A stretch of DNA of 64,000 nucleotides from Bacteroidota bacterium. GTDB taxonomy: Bacteria; Bacteroidota; Bacteroidia; Chitinophagales; Chitinophagaceae. Under the pieces are notes generated by a model, which saw only the letters and a list, made by a program, of their open reading frames with translations, had not been told where the DNA came from and did no database searches. Position numbers and translations under genes: made by a program. Below are positions 16,366-25,755 of the stretch, in pieces. The DNA lies in the NCBI GenBank assembly GCA_016712665.1, contig JADJQP010000001.1:248001-312000 (forward strand). Reading direction: 5' to 3'. Numbering within the stretch: position 1 is the stretch's first letter; each line of letters starts with the position of its first letter.

Positions 16366-18894
16366 TTATTTTGTATTGAAATCAGATTCGTTAAAATCTT
16401 CTGCACTAAAATCTGCCAAATTGCCGTTGTCTTGAGGTTTTGGGTTGACAATTTGGATGGTAACCGAATCACCTTCACTGCAACAGATATAGGGTAAGTA
16501 AAAGTCTGCGATTACCAGCTGAGAAGGAATGGTATCTGCAAGTTCATCCTCAGTGGGTCTTTCAAATTTAGTATAGTCGAGCATGTATGCAATAAGTGGC
16601 TTGGCATGCTCGGCGCTAAAGTAGTTGCTTACAAAGGAACCCATGCTGCTAAGCAATTCATTCATTTTATCATCACAAGTATCGGATGGGGCTATTTTTG
16701 CTTTTTTTGCGGGTTGCGCAGCAGCTGCAAAGGTCTCTGAAGCCAACCCTGCCATGGCTGTATTTGCCGAGGCCACAAAATCGTTTGAGGCTATAATATT
16801 TGTGGGTCGTTTGGGTTTTACTTTCCGCCGATCTTGATACACAATAATGAATGTTCCACCCTTGGTAACTCCGGCAATATGTTCCATTCCCGGATGTTTT
16901 TTTGCATACTCACTCAGTGTCATATTGAGTTGCACTTTTTGCCATTTTTCTACTGCGGCCTGGTACAACGCTCTGAATTCACCTTTTTGACAAACAGTAA
17001 TTACGGCATCCAGATGATCGATTACATCCTCCATCAAAAAATTATCACTAGGGTCATTCTTGCTTCCCCCACGTTGCAATAGTGAAAAAATATGCTCCCT
17101 GTGAAACGAAGAAATATCTTCTATGCGCTCATAGGTTTCAATAAATTCATCATAAATTGGTAAAAAATCGACGAAATTTTCCTCCATGGACTTGCGGGCC
17201 AATTCCAATAATTGGATATACAAATTCAATTCATTTTTTCTTTTAATTTCAAAGAACGGTTCAATTCGTTCTTTATTCTTTATAAGCCATGATTTTGATT
17301 TGCCAATAATATTCTCATAATCTCGCCGAACCAAATCGTAGTCAAGTTCCAAATCGGTCCATACGATATTGGCATTGGTTACATTACTTCTATTTTTTAG
17401 GAACTCGGTCGCATTCAAGGCAATTACCTTAAATGGTAATTGAAAATTTTGTTGTTGATCCAAAATAGACTTGAGGACTTCCTGATAATTATTTCCAATA
17501 TGCCCTTCAATTCTAAAATAATTATAGGCTTCCAAATCATAGTGTAGGGGATTCTTGACCTCGTCGCTATCGGTGTACTGCGACGCGAAATACGACAATT
17601 GGGTGTCTTGCAAGCCCACCAGACTCTTTTGCGGATTCCAATAGTTTACCAACTTGTCTACATCGGCATAGTAGTATGGTATATTTTTTTCAGAAAGTTG
17701 GTATTTGCCAAAAAGTCCCGGTATGATTCTCACAGGCGTCTTGGCATATTCCGGAACTTCAAAATGTTTGATGATATATGTAAATCGCTTAAGCAATGCA
17801 GTCAGCACCTGCATTTCATTACTGCTACATCGTTCGGCAACCGGTATCCAAGGTGTTCGAACGCGCTGCGATGTAATCGGTTTGCTTATGGTAATGGCCT
17901 TGCCTTTCGCACTATCTGCATAACCCAACAAAATATGAAACGGAAATAAAGCTTCATTCGCACAGCAAAGGGTACGACAATGTAGGGTATAGTAATGAAG
18001 AATTTCGTTGTAGGCAGACGCAAGATCGCGAAGCCAGTCCCAAACGTATTGAAAATGCAGCCGTCTACTGTTTTCTTCCACTGTTTTTTCCATAATCTCT
18101 GCAACTTCCAACAAGGCCTCAAAGTCTGTTACTTGAGCGGATAAACTTTTGAAGCATTGTGCCAGATACTTACTTTTTGCTGCAATTTCCTTTTGCATTG
18201 TACCTTCGCTAAGATCGCTGTAGGCAGTCCTAATATCGGCACCTGTCTTTAGATTCTTTTTGGGCACATTCAATCGCGGTATTGAAATGGGTTTACCAAT
18301 AGGGTGTAGTATTTGATTTAATAAAATAGTTTCCACCTCTTCGATGTCAAGCAGTAAAGGCCTTACTTTAAATTCCATTCGTTTGCCTTTGTCATCGCAA
18401 TTGGTGGTAAGGCAATTTTTTTGATCGATAAGGGAAGCTTCCAACAAAAGGAGTACTATTTTATTTTGCAAAAACGCCTCGGTCAGCTGGACTTTTGTGG
18501 GAATATCACTTGTTTCAGGTAATAGTTCCCTACAATTTTTTAAAGAAGCGTATGGTGTTACATACTGGTAAATGGCATTTAAGTAAGGTTCTTGACTGAG
18601 ATTGGGTTGTAAAAAATTCTGCGACAATTCATCTTCCCAATAGTGCGTAAACTGCTGCTGCTCCCATTGAATTTGATATCCTAGAGAGGTAATAGCGGTA
18701 CCACAACCAATCTGAATGATTGCATCTCTTGGATTGGAAATTTTCATCCCGCAAACAATTCCAATACCAATGGCCCCTACCCTAGTTACTCGATCTTGTT
18801 CTTCAAGATAGGAAGTGATATTGTTGAGGTGCTTTTGACTTAGCACTTGGTCGGCTTCAAAAACGGGATACTTAGTGGAGAAATTACTTTTCAT
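16366..18894 (-). CDS. Large eCIS-associated protein of unknown function
   Basis: This encodes 842 residues with no signal peptide. The N-terminal ~130 residues have the pattern YPVFEADQVLSQKHLNNI, then TRVGAIGIGIVCGMKI. I associate this pattern with large eCIS-locus proteins of Bacteroidota that are placed after the Afp12-like gene. The middle is helical, with charged stretches around 500-650. The C-terminus has a short Ala-rich low-complexity part (AAAAQPAKKAKIAP) and an Asp-rich tail. It lies 11 bp downstream of the Afp12-like gene. By position it should be a baseplate-periphery or fibre-network protein. No enzymatic motif is visible. Confidence 0.65.
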   Translation of the reverse strand: MKSNFSTKYPVFEADQVLSQKHLNNITSYLEEQDRVTRVGAIGIGIVCGMKISNPRDAIIQIGCGTAITSLGYQIQWEQQQFTHYWEDELSQNFLQPNLSQEPYLNAIYQYVTPYASLKNCRELLPETSDIPTKVQLTEAFLQNKIVLLLLEASLIDQKNCLTTNCDDKGKRMEFKVRPLLLDIEEVETILLNQILHPIGKPISIPRLNVPKKNLKTGADIRTAYSDLSEGTMQKEIAAKSKYLAQCFKSLSAQVTDFEALLEVAEIMEKTVEENSRRLHFQYVWDWLRDLASAYNEILHYYTLHCRTLCCANEALFPFHILLGYADSAKGKAITISKPITSQRVRTPWIPVAERCSSNEMQVLTALLKRFTYIIKHFEVPEYAKTPVRIIPGLFGKYQLSEKNIPYYYADVDKLVNYWNPQKSLVGLQDTQLSYFASQYTDSDEVKNPLHYDLEAYNYFRIEGHIGNNYQEVLKSILDQQQNFQLPFKVIALNATEFLKNRSNVTNANIVWTDLELDYDLVRRDYENIIGKSKSWLIKNKERIEPFFEIKRKNELNLYIQLLELARKSMEENFVDFLPIYDEFIETYERIEDISSFHREHIFSLLQRGGSKNDPSDNFLMEDVIDHLDAVITVCQKGEFRALYQAAVEKWQKVQLNMTLSEYAKKHPGMEHIAGVTKGGTFIIVYQDRRKVKPKRPTNIIASNDFVASANTAMAGLASETFAAAAQPAKKAKIAPSDTCDDKMNELLSSMGSFVSNYFSAEHAKPLIAYMLDYTKFERPTEDELADTIPSQLVIADFYLPYICCSEGDSVTIQIVNPKPQDNGNLADFSAEDFNESDFNTK

Positions 18895-18905
18895 GATAAT
18901 AATTT

Positions 18906-20471
18906 TTATATAGTGCCTAAAGACGTGTTACCTAATAGTATGGGGTTTGAAATTTCGCTGCTTACACAATCAAACAAATTACCTACAGGATAAATTGTAT
19001 TGAGAGCCTTAATACTGAGCAACAAATCTCGATGAAGTTTTAAAGCTTTCGTATTGACGGTACTGGAAGGATTATTAAAATATTGGGTTGTTCTAAATTT
19101 ACCGTAATGATTCAGCCATGCTTTATAGGCATTTTGAAAGGATAAAAAATCAGCGCGATTTACCCAACAAATTTTCAATAGACAATGGGCAGGCGCCTCC
19201 TGCCTGAATATTTGCTCGGCATAGATCCGAAAATTCAAATTTCTAAATCTGCCAATATATCCGGGCAAAACAATCGTTGCCTTAAAGGAATAGGGATCTC
19301 CATTTGACGGCTCATAACATTCGTCCTTTAAACAAACAGTAAACAAATCCTTTTCATCATCAGTAAAAAATGGAAAAGGGCGAAGTAAAATATGTTCAAT
19401 ACAATAAAAATTTTCAAAGAATTCATAAATACTCTGAATCATCTCATTGAAATAGCTCAGTGCCGTCTCAAAGGAATTAAATTTATTGTCAATGCGAACT
19501 ACCTTTTCACCCTTGGTTCCCATATAAATATAAAATTTGCCCGCATGTTTTGCAATGAAATATGCCGCATTATTTGCCAGGTTATCCTGAGCCCAATTCC
19601 ATTTTTCACTTAATGCAACAGATGAATCGACTATTTCAAATACAATGCTACCAATAGAGGTGGTAAGCGTCCATTGCGTTTGAACAGTAGTTTCGGTGAC
19701 AATGTCTCTTAATCGGATATCATTAATACCCAACAAAGCCGCAACGCGCTTATCATATCCCGCTCTGATGTCCGTATCCCAATAGGGCGAAACCGGTGGG
19801 TTCAAATACTGCATGCCAAGTCCGCGATGATAACTGATGTCGGCATATTGCTTTAAAAAGTGTTGCTTATCCTTTATCATGTCAAGCGGCTGAACAGTGA
19901 GATTTCCAAAGCCGGTGTTGCTATTTGCGATTTGATGCATCATCAGCACATAGGCATTGAAATTTTCGCTAAACCTTGCTATTAAGTGATCTAGTGCTCT
20001 GTTTCGTCGATTCTGAAAAGTACTTTGATTCTCAAATAAGGAAACATCCTCCTTTCGCTCACCATTGTTTACATTCCATTCGAAATCATTTGTATACACT
20101 TCCTTTGAAAAAAAGTCTTCATTAGTATTGGGGTTCTTTTCTAGATACTGCGGAAAATAGGTACGATGAATGGTAGGGATATCCAGCAATGACTTGGCAT
20201 GATATAGTTGACTGAAAAGATTGGCAATTTGCTGATCAAAAAAATGCAAATACGCTTTTAGTTGTTTCACCTGAGCCTTGCGCAGCGCCGTACTATTGTC
20301 TGAAACCGGCTTATAGCCCAATCCGTAGGTACCCGGCATTTCCTCCTGCACACTTTGATATTGAAATAATGGATAATACGTCCCCTTCGGAATTTCTAAA
20401 TCGATTTTGGTTTGCAACAATTTATACGTTGCATTCTGACCTTTCAAAAATTGAACTTTTTGCGCCACCAA
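18906..20471 (-). CDS. Afp12-like eCIS baseplate protein, C-terminal fragment
   Basis: This 521-residue open stretch (frame entry GTG at 20471, MVAQKVQFLKGQNATYKLLQ) is the second part of the Afp12-like protein, and it is not an independent gene. Removing one A from the six-A run of the sense strand at 20509-20514 joins it to the upstream 466-residue ORF. The junction then reads LLLFKNRVPFLLNESQQLLV and gives one gene 18906-21906 of 999 residues. Recognisable stretches include DHLIARFSENFNAYVLMM and PAHCLLKICWVNRADFLSFQ. It should belong to the baseplate wedge of the particle. If the extra base is real, the C-terminal half lacks a good start. Confidence 0.75.
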   Translation of the reverse strand: MVAQKVQFLKGQNATYKLLQTKIDLEIPKGTYYPLFQYQSVQEEMPGTYGLGYKPVSDNSTALRKAQVKQLKAYLHFFDQQIANLFSQLYHAKSLLDIPTIHRTYFPQYLEKNPNTNEDFFSKEVYTNDFEWNVNNGERKEDVSLFENQSTFQNRRNRALDHLIARFSENFNAYVLMMHQIANSNTGFGNLTVQPLDMIKDKQHFLKQYADISYHRGLGMQYLNPPVSPYWDTDIRAGYDKRVAALLGINDIRLRDIVTETTVQTQWTLTTSIGSIVFEIVDSSVALSEKWNWAQDNLANNAAYFIAKHAGKFYIYMGTKGEKVVRIDNKFNSFETALSYFNEMIQSIYEFFENFYCIEHILLRPFPFFTDDEKDLFTVCLKDECYEPSNGDPYSFKATIVLPGYIGRFRNLNFRIYAEQIFRQEAPAHCLLKICWVNRADFLSFQNAYKAWLNHYGKFRTTQYFNNPSSTVNTKALKLHRDLLLSIKALNTIYPVGNLFDCVSSEISNPILLGNTSLGTI

Positions 20472-20505
20472 TAATTGTTGACTCTCGTTCAGTAAAAAAG
20501 GTACC

Positions 20506-21906
20506 CTATTTTTTAAATAATAATAATTTTGATTTCTTCAAATGTAAAATGGGCTTCACAGCACCGTTTAAGGGCAGACGCCATTCTTTATTTATAGCGT
20601 TTGGAATGGGTGTGCCAAAGGTATCATACGCAGTCATTAAAAAATTTCGAATGGACAGCACGCCTGGTATTTTCATCCATTCCGCAATGATATCCGAGGC
20701 ATGAATTTCAGTTGGAAGTTGTGCTTTCACTAATTCTTCGTCGTTTAAGAATCCATGAATCAACTTCGGCCCCACAAAAATATCCGCACTGCTTTTACCC
20801 TGCTCTAAAAGTTGGCTTAAAGTATAAAAATGAAGGGGCGGGTTTAAAAGATTTTCAACAACTATTTGCAAAGCGGCCATGACTTCTACCACATCTGCAT
20901 CCGAAGCCAAATCAATATCCACACAAAATGCAATTGGAGTTAATTCAACGGTTTCGACGCTTATATAGTCCTCGGTAAAATTTCTATTGGCATGCAATCG
21001 ATGATGTACTTCGGTATATACCTGATCAACAATAGTTTTCTTATCCAGCAATTTCTGAATCAATCCGGCCACAGTTGCTTCTGTGTTAAAATGTGCTTTT
21101 GCCAATAAAATTTCGGAAGGATTGTTGGGTTTCAGTACCAAGCGAAGGGTTTGTGCCGGATTGGAGCTACGCTTCACCTTTACAATCAAATGATCATTAA
21201 CAGCAGTTACCGTAATGTCTTTAATTTTGGAAGGTTTATTCATATACTTCAGCAAGTTTGCTTTCGTATGATTCCAGTGGTGGAATTCAGGAATAATTTC
21301 AAGTTCGATATAATTATTACCCGATACAAATCCATCATGTAAGGTGGTACTGTTTAAGTCCCCTAAAAGCGGGTGCGAATCCAATTCCACAATTACCTTT
21401 CCTAAACCGCGTATCCATAATTTTGGCAAAGGGGTATTGTATTTATCCTTATTGGCAAAACTCAGTTTATCTTCCAATACATTGATAAAGATATTTTGTT
21501 CTGCGGCATGTGGTATTGGAAATCCATCTTGGTCTAATGCGGACGTGCAGGCCACCAACCAGGCATTGGCGATCCCCGGAATGTCAATAAGTAATTTCCG
21601 ATAATCAAGTTCTGTAACCGGTGCATTGCTTAAAATATTCCTTGCTGTAAAGAAGGTTCCATTCTGTATAAATCCGTCGCTACCAGTAACCAAATCGGTG
21701 ATTTCAAAATTTGTTCGATATCCTAATTCAGTGATTACATATGCTAGGGCTTCCAACATTGTAATACCAGGATCATGGGCATTGTAGTCGGTCCATAACT
21801 GTTGGCTCAAGCTTTCGATATACTTCAGTCCTTCCTGCCGAAGAAATTGATAATCCTGCGCTGAAGTCACTTCTCTATTTTTTGATATCGTGGTTTGTTC
21901 GTTCAT
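20506..21906 (-). CDS. Afp12-like eCIS baseplate protein, N-terminal fragment
   Basis: This 466-residue ORF from ATG 21906 carries the hallmark of large eCIS baseplate proteins: QLWTDYNAHDPGITMLEALA at about 37-56, then YVITELGYRTNF. The reading ends at TAG 20506-20508 directly after a six-base homopolymer. The other frame continues the protein without a gap (see the 18906-20471 entry), so the full gene is probably 18906-21906. The start codon lies 3 bp after the true stop (21910-21912) of the gp6-like gene, which is normal operon spacing. In related particles this protein connects the baseplate wedge with the sheath end. It is homologous by motif only. Confidence 0.8.
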   Translation of the reverse strand: MNEQTTISKNREVTSAQDYQFLRQEGLKYIESLSQQLWTDYNAHDPGITMLEALAYVITELGYRTNFEITDLVTGSDGFIQNGTFFTARNILSNAPVTELDYRKLLIDIPGIANAWLVACTSALDQDGFPIPHAAEQNIFINVLEDKLSFANKDKYNTPLPKLWIRGLGKVIVELDSHPLLGDLNSTTLHDGFVSGNNYIELEIIPEFHHWNHTKANLLKYMNKPSKIKDITVTAVNDHLIVKVKRSSNPAQTLRLVLKPNNPSEILLAKAHFNTEATVAGLIQKLLDKKTIVDQVYTEVHHRLHANRNFTEDYISVETVELTPIAFCVDIDLASDADVVEVMAALQIVVENLLNPPLHFYTLSQLLEQGKSSADIFVGPKLIHGFLNDEELVKAQLPTEIHASDIIAEWMKIPGVLSIRNFLMTAYDTFGTPIPNAINKEWRLPLNGAVKPILHLKKSKLLLFKK

Positions 21907-21909
21907 GGA

Positions 21910-24900
21910 TTAATAGGGTAATTCTGTGATGCTATGGTTATCGTTTGGAAGAAAAAGAGTATAGTCCGTTTGTGGAACGATTTCCTTTACATCTGCAAAA
22001 ACTTGTACCACAGCATCTGTTTGTGGATTGAGTAGGAGCTGATCCATTTGAAAATCGGTAATAAAATCAACAAACCTTTGGTCATCTCATAATTGAATCA
22101 AGGCTGAGGCAACAATTGCGGATGTAAACTGTATATCACTGTTTCCAAAAGCCCATGGGCTTAGGTATTGATTAATAATATCTGTGAGTTGCGTTGTGTA
22201 CAAATGTGTATCGGCACCGGGAATGGTTTTATACCTTACTTTGCAGCGTATACGCACTTTTTCAAATACCGGCGGCTTTACACTGATACGGGCATGTGGC
22301 GAATTGAATTGCTTTATGAATGCTTGTATTTGTTGCATTTTACTAAGTGGCAGTAGCGGTTTGGCAACCGTATCTACTTCATTGGTAAACTGATAGGCAA
22401 TGGGAATAATGCTAATATAACCAGCTGCTACATTTGAAATATGATTGGTGGTGTATCTATAATGATTGAGGCATTTTACTTTATATACTTCCGGAAATTC
22501 TTTGAGAATTAATCGTTCATAATCCCAAATAGATATGGCTCTTTGCTTATGGCGCAATCGTTCGCTATTGCGTTGATAATAGAGTGAACTATCTTCGGCA
22601 ACACTTCCATTGAAGCCACCATAGGGCTGTGTAACGGCCTTAATGCCCGCAACAGGTATGGCCATTTTATTAATAGTACCTGCAGGTGTTAATTCGGTAT
22701 ACTCTGTATCCTTCCCTTGTCCATCGCATAGCACCACTTTCAATGCTTGGGTGTGCACACCAATCCATTTACAAATTCCGTCCAGCGCATCAATGTGAAT
22801 CCGTAACCAAAATAGATTGGGGGTTAAGATGGTGGTTTTGGAGGTGTTGTAGGAAGGTATGGTATATTGCAAGAGGCCTGATTGTTGTAAAGCCTGTGTG
22901 GCATCACCCAAATTTTCAGGTGGTATCAACGTCCATGTATTCCCATTTAAAAAATGCCATTGCACCTTTGCAGGAGATAATTGCGGGTTTGAGGTACTTT
23001 CTGCCACCTGCAACAACAAACTCAAACTATTGCCTTCTACCGCATTTTCAAATCCTACATACAAGTACCCTTTATTAGGAATACTTGGCAACACTTTTAA
23101 ACTACCATTGGGCTTGAATTGCAAAAATCCAAATGGCAGTATATGAAAAAATGTAATGGCATTGAGATTGTTATCATCTTCATCAAATGCATGCCTGTCT
23201 GTAATGGTATAATCAATGCTGATACTATTGATAACAGGTAAATGGGGAAAGGCTGTTTCATTTTTCGCAGCGGTTAAATAATTCTGCAAATATTTTTGCC
23301 CGTTATAGGCGCTGTCTTTCAGTTGAAATCGTATATAACCGGATAGGGTGTCCTTAGTAGGTAATTTATCTTGCACATACCGGTCCTTGGCGGTATGGAC
23401 CACCGTATAGGGATTCAAGAATTTTTTGCCAATACTCCAGCTTCCTCCTCTTAGGGTGCGTATTCTGGTTTTTTGCGGGTCATTGATAAAATCGGTACTA
23501 CTATTTTCCTCAATTAAAAACGTAACCTCCGCATTTTTCTTGACAAAAATTTCATTGCAAGCAAGTACAAAACCATTCCCTGATTTTGGGAAAGGACCAT
23601 ACGGTTCAAAGGGTTTGAGCACATCTACCACTCCGGAATCGGTACCGACTACAACATTCTTCAATCCCTCTACCGCAATAGAAATGGTAAGCGCGCTACA
23701 ATAGAAACTGGGTCGATTTTGTTTGGGAATTATTTTTAAAACCGGTGAAGTGGTACTGAGAGCAGCTCCCTTATGAAGAGTGGTATCAAATGGGATGATG
23801 GCCTTTTCAGAAGATGCAACGATTAAATGAATGCGCCCTTGATCGTCTACTTCTTTATTCGTGATTTTTACCCAGTCCTTCTCTCCAGATAAATAAAAAT
23901 GATAATCATCCGGATGTACCGATGCATTTTCAAAAAGCAAGCTAATGGTTCGGGTACCTCCCTTTAAATAAAACAGGGGCGAAGCAATCACCAAACCCAC
24001 AGTAACTTCCGGTAATGAAGGGTCAAATAGTTGAATGGTTTTGTTTTGAGCATTCAAGGCAAACCAATCATGGGATTGCCAGTGACCGGGTGCTATAGAA
24101 AAATTGCTTTTCAGTTCCTTTACACAGATTCTATTAATAGCTTGGTCGGCCGTACTCTTAAAATATTTATTGAGGCCTAAAGATGTTTTGCCGGCAAGAA
24201 AAATACTGTCCTTGGCAATGAAAAAATCTGGGGCGTTTTTTTGAGGTTCAATGGTTATATGTGCATAGTCGCATCGAGAGGGTGTGGCCGGCAATTGTAG
24301 AACGTCTTTGTAATAAAAATCTAAATGCCGTCGTGTAAATTGATTCACTTCCGCTTGCGCAAATTGCAGCAATTTTAAGATACTGATTACCAAAGCATAA
24401 TGTGGTGAATGCGCAGGATAGGTTTCAAAACTAGTGGTCAAAAAATGCAAGGAAGTTTGTTTCCAATGCATTAAGGTACCAAATAATTCTTGCGTTTGTT
24501 TCACAACTAAATAATCTGAAACCAAAAGAATCTCCGGGGGGAGTGTAGTGGAATCAATCAAAAGCAAAATATCTTCAATCTTCTTCTTTAAAACGAAACC
24601 CGTGCCCTTATAAAACTCCTTAATAGAGATATCATCTTTCAGCGCGTTGCTACTATTCACTTTATGAGTGATTTCGCTTTGTAACTCTTTATAAAATTGA
24701 AGGAGTAGCTTCTTCTGCTCCACTGCGTCATTTAAGAGCTTGATTTCTTTACGTAAGGTATCAAATGAGCTGATATACAGTTCTACAGACCATGCATAGT
24801 TTGCAATGATGATTGCGTACGACTCTGCATTAAAAAATAAGAGCCAATTTCCATCTTCCTCATTCAGCTCGTTAAAATACAAAAGATACTTACTTACTTT

Positions 24901-25037
24901 TGGGTGTGATATAGGCGGTCAAAAAGATTGTGTTCGTCCACCAAAAAGCGTTCAGGTTCCAGGGCAGATAGATATCTATCCCTTTGGGTTGTCCCTTGTG
25001 AGGCATGCGTTATTATTTTATTTGAACAGTTGTCCAT
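21910..25037 (-). pseudogene. gp6/Afp11-like baseplate protein with two frame lesions
   Basis: The longest open part (22087-24882, 931 codons) has only a TTG at its 5' end. Upstream, ATG 25037 opens MDNCSNKIITHASQGTTQ and runs to FDRLYHTQK before TAA 24894-24896. Adding one A to the four-A run (24898-24901) continues it as HTQKVSKYLLYFNELNEEDG, the usual start of this family. At the other end an in-frame TGA (22087-22089) is followed without shift by DDQRFVDFITDFQMDQ and a proper stop at 21910-21912. With both repaired the protein has 1042 residues. It fits 3 bp after the gp25-like gene and 3 bp before the Afp12-like gene. Baseplate J/gp6-like proteins form the wedge ring. The gene is either truly broken or carries sequence errors. 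Confidence 0.8.
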
Positions 25038-25040
25038 ATG

Positions 25041-25454
25041 CTATCGTTGTATATGGGTTCCTTCTTCCAGATAGAAAGGGAACACATAATTATGTCTTGA
25101 GTTGGTGGCTTTTATTTTATATTCTAATTCAATTCTAATTAATCCCTCTGTTATCCTTTCGGTTCCAAAATAGAGATTGGTCATTTTAATTCTTGATTCG
25201 TAGCGCTCTATTGCGGTTGTGATATTGATTTTAATTTTCGTAAGAAGGGTAACGGTAATATTTTCAAATAATAGAGGCGACAAATCGCAACCAAAATCGC
25301 TTCGCAACACGCGCTCAGTGAGTTTGGTTGAGAATAAAATACGCAAGCTTTGTTTGATATCATTCTCATTACTAACCATATCTACGGAATGCGTTGCCTT
25401 ATTAAAATTTGGTGGAAAGCTCCATCCTGTTCCTAAAAAATTTTCATTTGCCAT
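25041..25454 (-). CDS. gp25-like baseplate protein (Afp9-like)
   Basis: This encodes 137 residues. It has the typical gp25/lysozyme-like wedge protein pattern: GTGWSFPPNF at 7-16, then DIKQSLRILFSTKLTERVLR with FGCDLSPLLFE, and a second half with helices and a short beta strand (GLIRIELEYKI). The E-R-x-x-R/D-F-G-C segment is the family signature. It is a structural member of the baseplate that nucleates sheath assembly. It lies between PAAR (4 bp upstream) and the gp6-like gene (3 bp downstream). Confidence 0.9.
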   Translation of the reverse strand: MANENFLGTGWSFPPNFNKATHSVDMVSNENDIKQSLRILFSTKLTERVLRSDFGCDLSPLLFENITVTLLTKIKINITTAIERYESRIKMTNLYFGTERITEGLIRIELEYKIKATNSRHNYVFPFYLEEGTHIQR

Positions 25455-25458
25455 TTTT

Positions 25459-25749
25459 TTATCCTCCGATATTTACATTGTTACAACCTATGGCAATGGA
25501 TCCTCCATGTGCCGTACTATCACCCGCCCGTGCCGCCGGTTTTCCGCCGATGAGTACCGTTGCGGAGCCTTTTACAATAACATCGGGCGGACCGGTGCAC
25601 ACACATTGATCGCCCATAGTAGATGCAGGCAAACCTCCTATTAGCACGGTGCTATTGCTACCCGGCAATAGGGGTCCACCCACATGCGGAACGGTACCGC
25701 TTACCATCGGGCATGTATGCATATCTCCTACTCGTGCTGCTTGTGCCAT
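25459..25749 (-). CDS. PAAR-motif spike-tip protein
   Basis: This encodes 96 residues. It starts MAQAARVGDMHTCPM and has repeated PAAR-type glycine-rich loops (HVGGPLL, LIGGLPASTMGDQC, VLIGGKPAARAGDST) with conserved His and Cys that bind a metal at the tip. PAAR proteins sharpen the VgrG-like spike of contractile systems and may connect effectors to it. There is no C-terminal toxin extension. It lies 6 bp downstream of the spike gene, as expected. Confidence 0.93.
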   Translation of the reverse strand: MAQAARVGDMHTCPMVSGTVPHVGGPLLPGSNSTVLIGGLPASTMGDQCVCTGPPDVIVKGSATVLIGGKPAARAGDSTAHGGSIAIGCNNVNIGG

Positions 25750-25755
25750 ATTACC

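Noticed and set aside
22087..22089. TGA read as an amino acid (recoding or selenocysteine)
   Set aside because: TGA ends other genes here, for example the DUF5908 gene with its ATGA overlap, and no SECIS-like context was seen.
22686..23078. 130-residue plus-strand ORF in the gp6-like gene
   Set aside because: Antisense shadow; no family pattern and no start signal.
24894..24904. Programmed -1 frameshift in the gp6-like gene (C-CAA-AAG)
   Set aside because: The site is not a full XXXYYYZ heptamer, I see no clear downstream stem, and other genes here show the same kind of homopolymer indel. Sequence error or mutation is simpler.
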